A stretch of DNA of 64,000 bases from an uncultured Pseudomonadota bacterium (lineage in GTDB: Bacteria > Myxococcota_A > UBA9160 > PR03). This document shows, piece by piece, positions 8,227 through 16,825 of this stretch; position 1 is the stretch's first letter; every line of letters starts with the position of its first letter. Below the pieces are notes generated by a model. It ran no database searches and was not told where the DNA came from. It saw nothing but the letters and a program-made list of their open reading frames with translations. The stretch covers positions 1 through 64,000 of the forward strand of contig CAADGG010000032.1 in the NCBI GenBank assembly GCA_900696485.1, in the 5' to 3' direction. Position numbers and translations under genes: made by a program.

Positions 8227-9351
8227 ATGCTCGATGCGATCGTGATCGGCGGGGGCGTCTTCGGCGCCCGGCTGGCCGAGTGGCTGGCCGCCGAGGGGCG
8301 CCGGGTCGAGCTTGTGGAGCGGGAGCAGGATCTACTCCTGCGCGCCTCGCTGACGAACCAGGCGCGCGTGCACCGGGGCTACCACTATCCGCGCAGCTTC
8401 GTCACGGCGGCGCGGTCCTGGGTGAACGCCCCGCGCTTCGAGGCCGAGTTCCGCGCCTGCATCGTCGACACCTTTGCGCATCACTACGCGATCGGCCGGA
8501 CCGGCAGCAAGGTGTCGGCGCGCCAGTTTCGGACCTTCTGCGACCGCATCGGCGCTCCGGTCACCGAGGCCCCTGCGCCGGTCCGGCGCTGGTTCGACCC
8601 GGCCCGCATCGAGGCCGTGTTCACGGTGCGCGAGCACGCGTTCGATGCGCTCGCCCTGCGCGCCGAACTCCGCCGTGCCCTCGAGGGCGCCGGGGTTCGG
8701 ATCCGCCTCGGCACCGAGGCGGTTCGGATCGCCGCCGGCCCGGCCGGCGGCCTCCGGCTCACCGTCGAGGGTCCCACCGGCACGACGGAGCTCGTCGCCC
8801 GTGAGGTCTACAACTGCACGTACTCGCGGCTCAACGCGCTGCTCCATGCCTCCGGCCTGCCGCGGATCGAGCTGCGGCACGAACTCGCCGAGATGCTGCT
8901 GGTGGAGCCGCCGGAGGAGCTGCGCCACGCGGCCGTCACCGTCATGTGCGGTCCGTTCTTCTCGTGCATGCCGTTTCCACCCCGGGGGCTTCACACGCTG
9001 AGTCACGTCCGGTACACCCCCCATCGCACCTGGGCCGATGGGCCGTCCGTCCCCTGGCGCGACCCCGACGTGGCGCGCGGTCCGACACCGCCGAGTCAGG
9101 GCCCGGCGATGCTGCGCGATGCGACCCGATATCTGCCGCTGATGGCCGGGAGCCGGCCGGTGGACTCGCTGTGGGAGGTCAAGACGGTGCTGCCGCGCAG
9201 CGAGGTGGACGACAGCCGCCCGATCCTGGTGCGCGTGGGCCACGGGCTTCCCGGTCTCACCTGCATCGCCGGGGCCAAGCTCGATAACCTCTACGATATG
9301 TTCGACATCCTGGCGCCGGGCCCCGCGGCGACGCGGGAGGCTGCGCGATGA
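8227..9351 (+). CDS. FAD-dependent oxidoreductase (DAO-like)
   Basis: This is a 374-residue protein. The N-terminal dinucleotide-binding motif is AIVIGGGVFGARLAEWL (residues 4-20) followed by an acidic strand end (VELVERE). A conserved-looking NQARVHRGYHYPRS segment follows, as in DAO-type oxidoreductases found in surface-polysaccharide clusters. The C-terminal FAD-contact motif is probably RVGHGLPGLTCIAGAKLDN. GGGGAGG lies 9 nt before the ATG. It is the first gene of a tightly overlapping operon with glycosyltransferases and an epimerase, which suggests oxidation or ring rearrangement of a sugar or amino-sugar. The substrate is unknown. The stop overlaps the next start (ATGA). Confidence 0.78.
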   Translation: MLDAIVIGGGVFGARLAEWLAAEGRRVELVEREQDLLLRASLTNQARVHRGYHYPRSFVTAARSWVNAPRFEAEFRACIVDTFAHHYAIGRTGSKVSARQFRTFCDRIGAPVTEAPAPVRRWFDPARIEAVFTVREHAFDALALRAELRRALEGAGVRIRLGTEAVRIAAGPAGGLRLTVEGPTGTTELVAREVYNCTYSRLNALLHASGLPRIELRHELAEMLLVEPPEELRHAAVTVMCGPFFSCMPFPPRGLHTLSHVRYTPHRTWADGPSVPWRDPDVARGPTPPSQGPAMLRDATRYLPLMAGSRPVDSLWEVKTVLPRSEVDDSRPILVRVGHGLPGLTCIAGAKLDNLYDMFDILAPGPAATREAAR

Positions 9352-10337
9352 CGCGGCAGGACCTCTTCGTCTCCGTGGTGGCGCCGCTCGGCGACGACGC
9401 CGACATCGTGACGGCCTTCGTCGAAGAAGTCGTGCCGGTCCTGACCGAGCACTATCTGCACGCCGAGATCGTGTTGGTGGACGACGGCTCGCGCGACGGC
9501 ACCGTCGACGTGGTGGACGCGCTGTTGCGCCGCTTTCCGCTGGTCCGGCTGCTGCGACTGAGCCGCCGCTTCGGACCCGAGAGCGCGATCTCCGCCGGCC
9601 TCGAGACGGCCATCGGCGACTTCGTCGTCGTGATGCTTCCGGACTGCGATCCGCCGTCGCTGATCCCGACGATGGTGTCGCAATGCCGCGACGGGGCCGG
9701 CATCGTCCACGCGATCCGGGCCGATCGGCGCGGGGATCCGTGGTATCTCGCGCTCGGCTCGCGGCTCTTCTACGGCCTGGTGAACCGCACGTTCCAGTTG
9801 CAGATCCCCCCCAACTCGACGCACTTCCGGGCGCTGAGCCGGCAGGCGGTGAACGCGATCCTGCAGGTGCGGAGCCGCAACCGCTATCTGCGCGCCGTGA
9901 CGGCCTACGTCGGCTACGCCAACGCGCAGATCACGTATACGCCGGGTTCGCGCCGGAGCCGGCCGCGGCAGAAGGGTCTCTTCGAGGCGATCCGACTCGC
10001 GGCCGGCATCATCGTCGCCAACTCCATCCAGCCGCTGGCCCTCGTCGCCTGGCTCGGCCTGTGCGCGGCGGGGCTCAGCGGTCTCTACCTCCTCTACGTG
10101 GTCGGGATCCGGCTGTTCCATCCGCAGGTCGCCGCGGGCTGGACGACTCTGTCCGCCGTGATGGCCGTCCTGTTCGGCGTGCTGGCGCTCTCCACGAGCG
10201 TGATGGCGGCGTACCTCGCGCGGATCCTGGAAGAGCAGGGCGATCGGCCGATGTACTTCGTCCTCGAGGAGCGCACCGCCTCCACCCCCGACGTGGCCGC
10301 GGGCCGGCGGAACGTGGTGACCGACTCGACCCCATGA
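9348..10337 (+). CDS. GT2 glycosyltransferase with C-terminal membrane anchors (GtrB/ArnC-like)
   Basis: This is a 329-residue protein. The GT-A fold carries VLVDDGSRDGT (residues about 43-52) and a second acidic motif, MLPDCDPPS. The C-terminus has two strongly hydrophobic helices (about 225-250 and 265-290), the arrangement of polyprenyl-phosphate glycosyltransferases such as GtrB/ArnC/DPM1. It probably transfers a sugar from a nucleotide donor to undecaprenyl phosphate at the inner membrane, providing a lipid-linked donor for the GT-C enzymes at 12810 and 14837. ATGA overlaps at both ends show strict operon organisation. Confidence 0.85.
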   Translation: MTRQDLFVSVVAPLGDDADIVTAFVEEVVPVLTEHYLHAEIVLVDDGSRDGTVDVVDALLRRFPLVRLLRLSRRFGPESAISAGLETAIGDFVVVMLPDCDPPSLIPTMVSQCRDGAGIVHAIRADRRGDPWYLALGSRLFYGLVNRTFQLQIPPNSTHFRALSRQAVNAILQVRSRNRYLRAVTAYVGYANAQITYTPGSRRSRPRQKGLFEAIRLAAGIIVANSIQPLALVAWLGLCAAGLSGLYLLYVVGIRLFHPQVAAGWTTLSAVMAVLFGVLALSTSVMAAYLARILEEQGDRPMYFVLEERTASTPDVAAGRRNVVTDSTP

Positions 10338-11143
10338 GCACCGCCATCGCTCCGCCGCCGGGAGTCCCGAGCTTCGACGTCACCGTGCTGGCGCCGCGAC
10401 GCACGCGCTGGGTCTGCGCGGTCTTCGTCATCGACGAGGGCGACCGGCTCCTCGCGCAGTTGGAACGGATGCGGCCGCACACGGCGGCGTGCGATGTGAT
10501 CATCGCCGACGGCGGCAGCAGCGATGGGTCGACGACGGAGGCGGCGCTGCGGCCGCGCGGCGTGCGCGCCTGTCTCGTCAAGACGGGGCCCGGGCGGCTC
10601 AGCGCGCAGATGCGCATGGCCTGCTGGTGGGCGCTCGACGAGGGCTACGACGGCATCCTCTTGATGGACGGCAACGACAAGGACGACCCGGCCGCGATCC
10701 CGGCTTTCGTCGCCGCGCTCGAGGCCGGCATGGATCACGTCCAGGGGAGCCGCTTCGTGCCCGGTGGTCGCGCGATCCGCACGCCGCTGACCCGCTACAT
10801 CGGCATCCGGCTCGTCCATGCCCCGCTGATCAGCCTCGCGGCCGGCGCCCACTACACCGATACGACCAATGGCTTCCGCGCGTACAGCGCCCGGCTGCTG
10901 CGGGACCCGCGTGTGGCTCCGTTTCGCGAGGTGTTCTCCGGCTACGAACTGCACTACTACCTGGCGATTCGCGCCGCTCGGCTCGGATTCCGCGTCGGGG
11001 AGCTGCCGGTGACGCGCGCGTACCCGGCGCGCGGACCGGTTCCGACCAAGATCCACGGCTGGTCGGGGAACTGGCGCGTGCTCCGGACGCTGCTCGCCGC
11101 CTGCACCGGCCGCTTCGACCCCGGGCCCGGGCGGGAGGCCTAG
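10334..11143 (+). CDS. GT2 family glycosyltransferase (DPM1-like)
   Basis: This is a 269-residue soluble GT-A protein. Donor-site motifs are IIADGGSSDGST (residues about 55-66) and LLMDGNDKDDP, with a later QGSRF segment. It lacks the C-terminal membrane helices of its upstream neighbour, so it is not a simple duplicate. It presumably acts in the same pathway, perhaps adding a second sugar or using a different lipid carrier. The start overlaps the previous stop by 4 nt and its TAG overlaps the next GTG by one base. Confidence 0.82.
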   Translation: MSTAIAPPPGVPSFDVTVLAPRRTRWVCAVFVIDEGDRLLAQLERMRPHTAACDVIIADGGSSDGSTTEAALRPRGVRACLVKTGPGRLSAQMRMACWWALDEGYDGILLMDGNDKDDPAAIPAFVAALEAGMDHVQGSRFVPGGRAIRTPLTRYIGIRLVHAPLISLAAGAHYTDTTNGFRAYSARLLRDPRVAPFREVFSGYELHYYLAIRAARLGFRVGELPVTRAYPARGPVPTKIHGWSGNWRVLRTLLAACTGRFDPGPGREA

Positions 11144-11916
11144 TGTTCGGCGCGACCGCCGTGATCGGCGCGACCGGGTTCATCGGCGGCACGCTCGCGC
11201 GGACGCTGCGGGTCGCTGCGGCCTATCACTCGCGCAACATCGAAACGATCGCCGGCCAGCGCTACGACCTGATCGTCTGCGCCGGGGCGCCGGCCGAGAA
11301 GTGGCGCGCGAACCAGCAGCCCGACGCCGACCGGGCCACGATCCAGCGGCTGATCGACGCGCTGGCGACCGTCGAGGCGCGCCGCGTCGTGCTGATCTCC
11401 ACCGTCGACGTGTTCGGGACGCCGTCGGGAATCGACGAGGACACGCCGGTCGAGCGGGCGGCCGCGACGCCGTATGGGCGGCACCGCTACGACCTCGAGC
11501 GGAGCGTGGTCGGACGTTTCCAGCACACGATCCTGCGACTCCCGGCGCTGTTCGGACCCGGCCTCAAGAAGAACCTCGTATTCGACCTGCTGCACGGTCG
11601 CCCCACCGACGGCGTGGCGCTCGACAGCGTCTTCCAGTGGTACGACGTCGCGCGCCTCGCCGACGACCTGCGGGTGGCGGTGCGGGAGGATCTGGCCCTC
11701 GCCCATCTCGCCGTCGAAGGGATCTCCGTCCGGCGGCTGGCGGCGGAGGCGTTCGGGCTCGCGCTCCCCGAGCGCGCGGCCGCACCGGTCCGGTACGACA
11801 TGCAGACCCGGCACGCCGCCGTGTTCGGCGGACGCGGTCGCTATCTGGAGGACGCCGCGACCGTGCAGGCGCGGCTGCGCGTTTTTGTCGAAGCGTCCGG
11901 ATGGACCCGGCCGTGA
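11143..11916 (+). CDS. NAD-dependent epimerase/dehydratase-like protein
   Basis: This is a 257-residue Rossmann protein. The nucleotide-binding motif is VIGATGFIGG (residues about 7-16), and the catalytic Ser/Thr region is LISTVDVFG. The usual catalytic YxxxK appears as YGRHR, with Lys replaced by Arg. That change occurs in some atypical SDRs and makes activity uncertain. At 257 aa it is shorter than extended SDRs (about 310-340), with a reduced C-terminal substrate domain. GTG is the start; GGGAGG lies about 5 nt upstream and the first base is shared with the preceding TAG. It probably modifies the sugar handled by this operon. Confidence 0.75.
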   Translation: MFGATAVIGATGFIGGTLARTLRVAAAYHSRNIETIAGQRYDLIVCAGAPAEKWRANQQPDADRATIQRLIDALATVEARRVVLISTVDVFGTPSGIDEDTPVERAAATPYGRHRYDLERSVVGRFQHTILRLPALFGPGLKKNLVFDLLHGRPTDGVALDSVFQWYDVARLADDLRVAVREDLALAHLAVEGISVRRLAAEAFGLALPERAAAPVRYDMQTRHAAVFGGRGRYLEDAATVQARLRVFVEASGWTRP

Positions 11917-11940
11917 GGCTCCGGCGGTGAGGGTCCGGCC

Positions 11941-12813
11941 GTGAGGCTGGCGGTCTCGACGATCGCGTGGTCGGCGGCGGACGAGGACCGGGTCCTCGAG
12001 CTGCTCGTCGCGGCCGGCGTCCTCGGCATCGAGGTGGCTCCGACGACGCTGTGGCCCGATCCCGTCGCGGTGGACGAGCGCAGCGTCCGGCGCTGGGCCG
12101 ATCGCGTCCGGAACCGCGGCCTCGAGGTCGTGGCGCTGCAGTCGCTGCTGTACGGGCATCCGGAGTTCCAGTTGTTCGGGGCGCCGGCCGTCCGCGACGC
12201 CCTGCTCGCGTATCTCGGCCGGATCATCGAGCTCGCCGGCTGGCTGGGCGCCGGGCCGTTGGTGTTCGGTTCGCCGCGCAACCGGATCGTCGGCTCGCTC
12301 GAGCCGGCCGTGCGCGATCGCATCGCCATCGCGTTCTTCCGGGCCGCCGCTGCCCGCGCCCGGCAGGCCGGGACGACGCTGTGCATCGAGCCGAACCCGC
12401 CGGCGTATGGCTGCGACTGGATCTGCGGCGTTGCGGAGGGCGCGGCGCTCGTATCGGCCGTCGACGATCCCGGCTTCGGACTGCACGTCGATGCGGCGGC
12501 GATGACGCTCGCGAACGAGCCCAGCACGGTGCTGGCGGGTCTGCCGCCCTCCATGCCGACGCATTTCCACGCCAGCGAGCCGCAGCTTGCGCCGCTCGGC
12601 GCGGCGCCGCCGGGGAGTCCAGGGGTCCCGCATGCCCGCCTGGCCGCGGCGCTGCGGCAACGCGGGTACGGCGGCTGGGTCTCGCTCGAGATGCGGCGAC
12701 CGGAGGGTCGCGATCCGGTCGCTACTCTCGCGACCTCGGTCGCGCGGCTGCGCGCCTGGTACGGCGATCCGGCACCGCCGAGCGCCGAGGGCCGAGGGGG
12801 CGAGCCGGCGTGA
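11941..12813 (+). CDS. Sugar phosphate isomerase/epimerase (TIM barrel)
   Basis: This is a 290-residue xylose-isomerase-like TIM barrel. The probable metal ligands are visible in order: Glu in CIEPNPPAYGCDW, Asp in LHVDAAAM, His in HFHASEP, and Glu in VSLEMRRP. It begins with RLAVSTIAWS, a typical first strand of this family. GTG is the start. A near-duplicated sequence (CCGGCCGTGAGGCT twice between 11909 and 11947) spans the junction with the previous gene. It fits the sugar-conversion theme of the operon. Its TGA overlaps the next GTG. Confidence 0.8.
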   Translation: MRLAVSTIAWSAADEDRVLELLVAAGVLGIEVAPTTLWPDPVAVDERSVRRWADRVRNRGLEVVALQSLLYGHPEFQLFGAPAVRDALLAYLGRIIELAGWLGAGPLVFGSPRNRIVGSLEPAVRDRIAIAFFRAAAARARQAGTTLCIEPNPPAYGCDWICGVAEGAALVSAVDDPGFGLHVDAAAMTLANEPSTVLAGLPPSMPTHFHASEPQLAPLGAAPPGSPGVPHARLAAALRQRGYGGWVSLEMRRPEGRDPVATLATSVARLRAWYGDPAPPSAEGRGGEPA

Positions 12814-14801
12814 GATCCCGCGTCGACACGGTGGCGTGGAGCGTCGTGGCGGCGCTGGTGCTGGCGGCGTCGGGCCTCACGGCGCAGCGCGTGCTGTGGT
12901 CACCGCGTGGCATCGTGCTGGGATCCGATCCGGAGGCGCCGTGGATCATGGTCGATGATCCGGTGGACGCCTACCCGCGGCAGTGGGGACGCACGGAGCC
13001 GGCACGCACGCGCTTCTTCGCGACGTTCGAAGCCGATGACCCCGCAGCGCCGACGCGGCTGTCGCTGCGCACGTACGGCGAGCCGCGCGTATCGCTGAAT
13101 GGTGTAGATGTGGCGCTCGCCGACGAGCATGAGAACTGGAAGCGCCCGCGCGAGGCCGAGGTCGCCCCCCTGTTGCGGCCAGGCCCGAACCGGATCGAGG
13201 TGGAGGTGCGCAACGCGCGCGGCCCGGGACTGCTCGCGCTCCGTCTCGACGGGCGCTCGGGGGTCCTGCTCTCGACGGCCGCGAGCGGATGGACCGGCGC
13301 GCTCGAGGACGGGGTCGTGCGGCGCACGGTCCTGGCCTCGGAGCGGCGCCACCCGAGCTCGCTCGCGTCCGAGCGGCCGTTCCGCGAACTCGCGCGCCAC
13401 GGGGCCGTGGTGGGATTCGCCGCGGGGCTGTCGGCGCTGGCGTTCCTGCTGTGGCGCCAGCGGCTCGGTCCCCTCGCGTCGGAACGGCTGCCGACGCTGG
13501 CGTTCGTCGCGATCGGCTGCGCGTGGTCGTGGCTGTTCGTGAGCAAGTTCGCTGGTCTCGGCCTGTGGGTCGGCTTCGATGCGTGGGGCGGGCATCTCGA
13601 TTACTTGCAGCTCCTGCGCAGCAGCCGGCGGATTCCGGTCGCGACCGACCACTGGGCGACGTACCACCCGCCGCTGTTCTACGCGCTGACCCTCGCGATC
13701 GACTGGATCGCCGTCGCGCTCGGCGCGGCGCGCAACCATCCGCTGGCGCTGAAGGCGATTCCGCTGCTCGCCGGCTTCGGACAGGTCTGGCTCGCCGCGC
13801 GGCTCGCAAGGCGCCTGCTGCCGGGCGAGCCGGGCGCGCGCGCGAGTGCGGCGCTGTTCGCCGGCTTCCTGCCGGCGAACCTCTACATCGCCGCGTACTT
13901 CTCGAACGAAGGCCTGCACGCGTTCCTCGCCGGTGCGGCGCTCGTCGTGGCGGCGGAGATCCTGCTCGAGAAAGGGGTGCCGCTTCGTCGCGCGGCGCTG
14001 CTGTCGCTGCTGCTCGGCCTCGCGCTGCTGACCAAGTTCACGGCGCTGATGGTGGCCGGACCGGCGCTGCTGGCGGTCGGCCTCAAGGCCGGCTGGGAGC
14101 TTCGCGCGCGCCCGCTGGCGCTCGTGCGCACGGCCGCCGCGCTCGTCGTGCCGCTGCTCGCCGTGGCGGGCTGGTTCTATGCCCGGAACGTCGCGCTCTA
14201 CGGCCGGCCGCTGATCGGCAACTGGGATCTGCCCGGTGCCGCCCGCGTCTGGTGGTCGCCGCCCGGCTTTCACACGCCGGCCTACTATCTGCGCTTCGGA
14301 GAGGTCCTCGTGCACCCGTACTTCTCCGGCTTCGTGTCGTTCTGGGACTCGCTCTACTCGACACTCTGGGGAGACGGCTTCCTGGCCGGCGTCGCGGCGT
14401 TGAAGTTCCGCCACGAGAGCTGGCACTACGGCTTCATGGCCGCAGGCTACGCGCTCGCGCTGCCGCTCACGGCCCTGCTCGTGGCAGGTTTCGGGATCGC
14501 GCTCCGCGCGGCCTGGCGCGATCCCGACCCCGGGCGCCGCGCCGCGCTGGGGCTGCTGCTCGTGACGCCGGCCGCGATGGGTTTCGCGCTGTTCTTCGCG
14601 ACCCTCGGGCTCCCCTATCACGGCTGGCCGCGCGCTCCGTACCTGCTCGCCGCCACGCCGGCGCTCGCGCTGTGGTTCGCGTACGGGCTGCGCGCGCTCG
14701 ACGGAGCGCTCGCCGCGCGCGGCTGGACGCCGCTGCGCGCGCTGCTGTACGGCGGGCTCGGCGCGACGGCCTGTGTGTTCTATCTGGGCTTCGCGGCCTG
14801 A
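12810..14801 (+). CDS. GT-C membrane glycosyltransferase with N-terminal beta-sandwich domain
   Basis: This is a 663-residue protein. It begins with one membrane helix (about 8-26). Next comes a soluble, presumably periplasmic, beta-rich domain (about 45-150) whose LRTYGEPRVSLNGVDV and NRIEVEVRNARGPG segments resemble jelly-roll sugar-binding domains of GH2 enzymes. A polytopic GT39/ArnT-like core follows. In its first loop are DAWGGHLDYLQLL and TYHPPLFYAL, typical acidic and HPP motifs of lipid-linked-sugar-dependent transferases. The soluble domain is normally absent or C-terminal in such enzymes. It probably moves the sugar made by the upstream genes from a polyprenyl carrier to an envelope acceptor. 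GTG start, GTGA overlap. Confidence 0.78.
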   Translation: MRSRVDTVAWSVVAALVLAASGLTAQRVLWSPRGIVLGSDPEAPWIMVDDPVDAYPRQWGRTEPARTRFFATFEADDPAAPTRLSLRTYGEPRVSLNGVDVALADEHENWKRPREAEVAPLLRPGPNRIEVEVRNARGPGLLALRLDGRSGVLLSTAASGWTGALEDGVVRRTVLASERRHPSSLASERPFRELARHGAVVGFAAGLSALAFLLWRQRLGPLASERLPTLAFVAIGCAWSWLFVSKFAGLGLWVGFDAWGGHLDYLQLLRSSRRIPVATDHWATYHPPLFYALTLAIDWIAVALGAARNHPLALKAIPLLAGFGQVWLAARLARRLLPGEPGARASAALFAGFLPANLYIAAYFSNEGLHAFLAGAALVVAAEILLEKGVPLRRAALLSLLLGLALLTKFTALMVAGPALLAVGLKAGWELRARPLALVRTAAALVVPLLAVAGWFYARNVALYGRPLIGNWDLPGAARVWWSPPGFHTPAYYLRFGEVLVHPYFSGFVSFWDSLYSTLWGDGFLAGVAALKFRHESWHYGFMAAGYALALPLTALLVAGFGIALRAAWRDPDPGRRAALGLLLVTPAAMGFALFFATLGLPYHGWPRAPYLLAATPALALWFAYGLRALDGALAARGWTPLRALLYGGLGATACVFYLGFAA

Positions 14802-14822
14802 GCAGCGACGCGCCGGCTCCGG

Positions 14823-14828
14823 TAGAGT
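14823..14828 (+). promoter_or_regulatory. Predicted -10 box, leaderless GT-C gene
   Basis: TAGAGT lies 8 nt before the ATG at 14837, in the 35-nt gap after the preceding operon. The last GT-C gene can thus be transcribed on its own. Confidence 0.45.
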
Positions 14829-14836
14829 GCGCGGCC

Positions 14837-16825
14837 ATGCGCGGGATCTCGCGGAGGGCCGGCGGGCGAGCGGGCGCCGGCCCGTCCGGCCCGTCCAGCT
14901 CGTCCCGCTCGTCCCGCTCGTCCAGCGCGGGATCGGGATCGCGCTGGGACCCATTCTGGGCGCTGCTGCTGTTGCTGCCGCCGCTGCTGCTGCTGCCGAG
15001 TCTCGACGACGCGCTGCTGTGGCAGGACGAGGCGGAGACGGCGCTGCTCGCCCGGCAGGTGCTCGCGCACGGGCTTCCGGTGGCGACCGACGCCGGCCGC
15101 TTGCTGAGCGACCAGCTCGACCGCGGCGACATCAGCGCGGAAGGGCTCTGGATCTGGTCCCCCTGGCTTCCGCACTACGTGACGGCGGCCTCCTTCGCGC
15201 TGTTCGGGGAGTCGACACGCACGGCGCGCTTGCCATTCGTGCTCGCCGGATGGGCCACGCTGTTGCTGTCGTACCCGGTGTTCCGGCGTCTCACCGCCAG
15301 CCGTGCGACGGCCCGGCTGGCGGTGCTGCTGCTCGCGCTGTCGGTGCCGTTTCTGATGATGTCGCGGCAGTGCCGGTACTACGCGCTCGCCGCGTTGCTG
15401 TCGGTCGCCTTCCTGGCCGCCTATGGCGCTGTCCGCCCGCGTCGTGGATTCGCCGGCATGGCGCTGGCCGCAGCGGCCCTGGCCTACACCTTTCCGCCGC
15501 AGATCGCCGTGCTGGGTCTCGCGGCGACGCTGCACGCGGCGGCGGTGCGCCGAGACCGCGCGCTGGTGGCGCGCGTCGTCGGTGCCGGGATGCTGGCCGC
15601 GGCCGCCTTCGGCCCGTTCTTCGTGTACGGCAGGATGTGGGACCGCAGCTATGGCGATGCCGGTCAGGCGATCGATTCGTGGCTGCGCTACGCGACGACG
15701 CTGCGGGCCTACGTGCTCGAGATCCACATCTACACGTGGCCGTTCGTGCTCGCCGTGCCGCTCGCGTGGCGCGCGCTCGCGGCGCTTCCGGAGTCGAGCC
15801 GGCGCGTCGCACGTGCGGCGCTCGCCGCGGGCACCGGCGCGTGGCTCGTGACCGCGGTCGCGCCGCCGACACCGGCGTTTCTCGCCGCGTTTCTCGCTTT
15901 CACGCTCGCCGGCAGCGCGCTGGCCGCCGGCGGCCTGGTCCTGCACGCGCGCCGAGCCCACCCGGCCGCCGGCGCCGCCGGCTGGGCCCTCATCGCGTTG
16001 GCGCTCGCGCTGGGAACCCCGCTGCTCGCGATGCCGGCGCCGTTTCCGTTCTTTCGCTACCTCGCCGGCCAGCTTCCGCTGTTCGCGCTGGCCAGCGCCG
16101 GAACCATCCGCGGTCTGCTGCCGCACCGGCCGCTGGCGGCGTGGGGGCTCGCCGCTGCGATCGTCGTGACCGATGCGATCGCCGTGGCGCCGTTCCTCGT
16201 CGCGGGGCTGCCGGTCCGTCTGCTCGATCCGGATCGCGCCCGCGCGGCGGCCGCGCGGCTCGCGCCGTGGGCACAGCCGGCCGAACTCCTCACGCGGGAA
16301 CTGTTGCGCGAACGGCCGTCCGGTCCGCGGCTGCGCGTTCCGCTGTGGGACCATGCGCAGGAGCTGCTCGGCGAGTACCGCGGTCCGGTGCGCGCGGTGG
16401 TCGAGCACCTGCGCGCGCAGGCCCGGCCCGGCGAGCTGCTGCTCACCAGCAGCTCGCGCTACTCGCTGCTGTTCTACACGGATCTGCGTGTCGAACGCTT
16501 CGAAGAGGCTGACGCGCTGCGGGAGCTGCCGGACTGGATCTGGCAGGGACCGCGCGCTCCGCGCCTGCCGGAGCGGATCCGTAGCGCCTTGTCGCGTGAC
16601 TACGAGCGGGTCCGGCTCGAAGCCGTGTGGCTGCCGTGGGAGAACATCCCGGAGCCGTACTGGCACCGCTTCCGGACCCCTGCGCGGACGGATCCCGGCA
16701 CCCAGACCGTCGTCACGCTGCTGCGCCGGCGCTCGCGCGGGGAGGAAGCGCCGTCCGAGGTGTCCGCGTCGGCCCCTCGCCGGCCGCTCACTCCACCACG
16801 TAACCGAGCGCGCGGAGCTGATTGA
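14837..16825 (+). CDS. GT39/ArnT-like membrane glycosyltransferase
   Basis: This is a 662-residue protein. The first 30 residues are Gly/Ser/Arg-rich low complexity, encoded by CGTCC/CGCTCGTCC repeats. A hydrophobic leader (WALLLLLPPLLLL) and the motif WQDEAETALLARQ follow; the Asp-Glu pair in the first periplasmic loop is the GT-C signature. About 10-11 further membrane segments lead to a soluble C-terminus (about 480-662) with SSRYSLLFYTDLRVERF. It may use the lipid-linked sugar produced by the operon just upstream. Its last 38 nt overlap the convergent sulfatase-like gene. Confidence 0.8.
   Translation: MRGISRRAGGRAGAGPSGPSSSSRSSRSSSAGSGSRWDPFWALLLLLPPLLLLPSLDDALLWQDEAETALLARQVLAHGLPVATDAGRLLSDQLDRGDISAEGLWIWSPWLPHYVTAASFALFGESTRTARLPFVLAGWATLLLSYPVFRRLTASRATARLAVLLLALSVPFLMMSRQCRYYALAALLSVAFLAAYGAVRPRRGFAGMALAAAALAYTFPPQIAVLGLAATLHAAAVRRDRALVARVVGAGMLAAAAFGPFFVYGRMWDRSYGDAGQAIDSWLRYATTLRAYVLEIHIYTWPFVLAVPLAWRALAALPESSRRVARAALAAGTGAWLVTAVAPPTPAFLAAFLAFTLAGSALAAGGLVLHARRAHPAAGAAGWALIALALALGTPLLAMPAPFPFFRYLAGQLPLFALASAGTIRGLLPHRPLAAWGLAAAIVVTDAIAVAPFLVAGLPVRLLDPDRARAAAARLAPWAQPAELLTRELLRERPSGPRLRVPLWDHAQELLGEYRGPVRAVVEHLRAQARPGELLLTSSSRYSLLFYTDLRVERFEEADALRELPDWIWQGPRAPRLPERIRSALSRDYERVRLEAVWLPWENIPEPYWHRFRTPARTDPGTQTVVTLLRRRSRGEEAPSEVSASAPRRPLTPPRNRARGAD

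Noticed and set aside
14883-14933. CGTCC/CGCTCGTCC repeats as a non-coding repeat element
   Set aside because: They are in frame and encode the Ser/Arg/Gly-rich start of the GT-C protein; simple low-complexity coding sequence.
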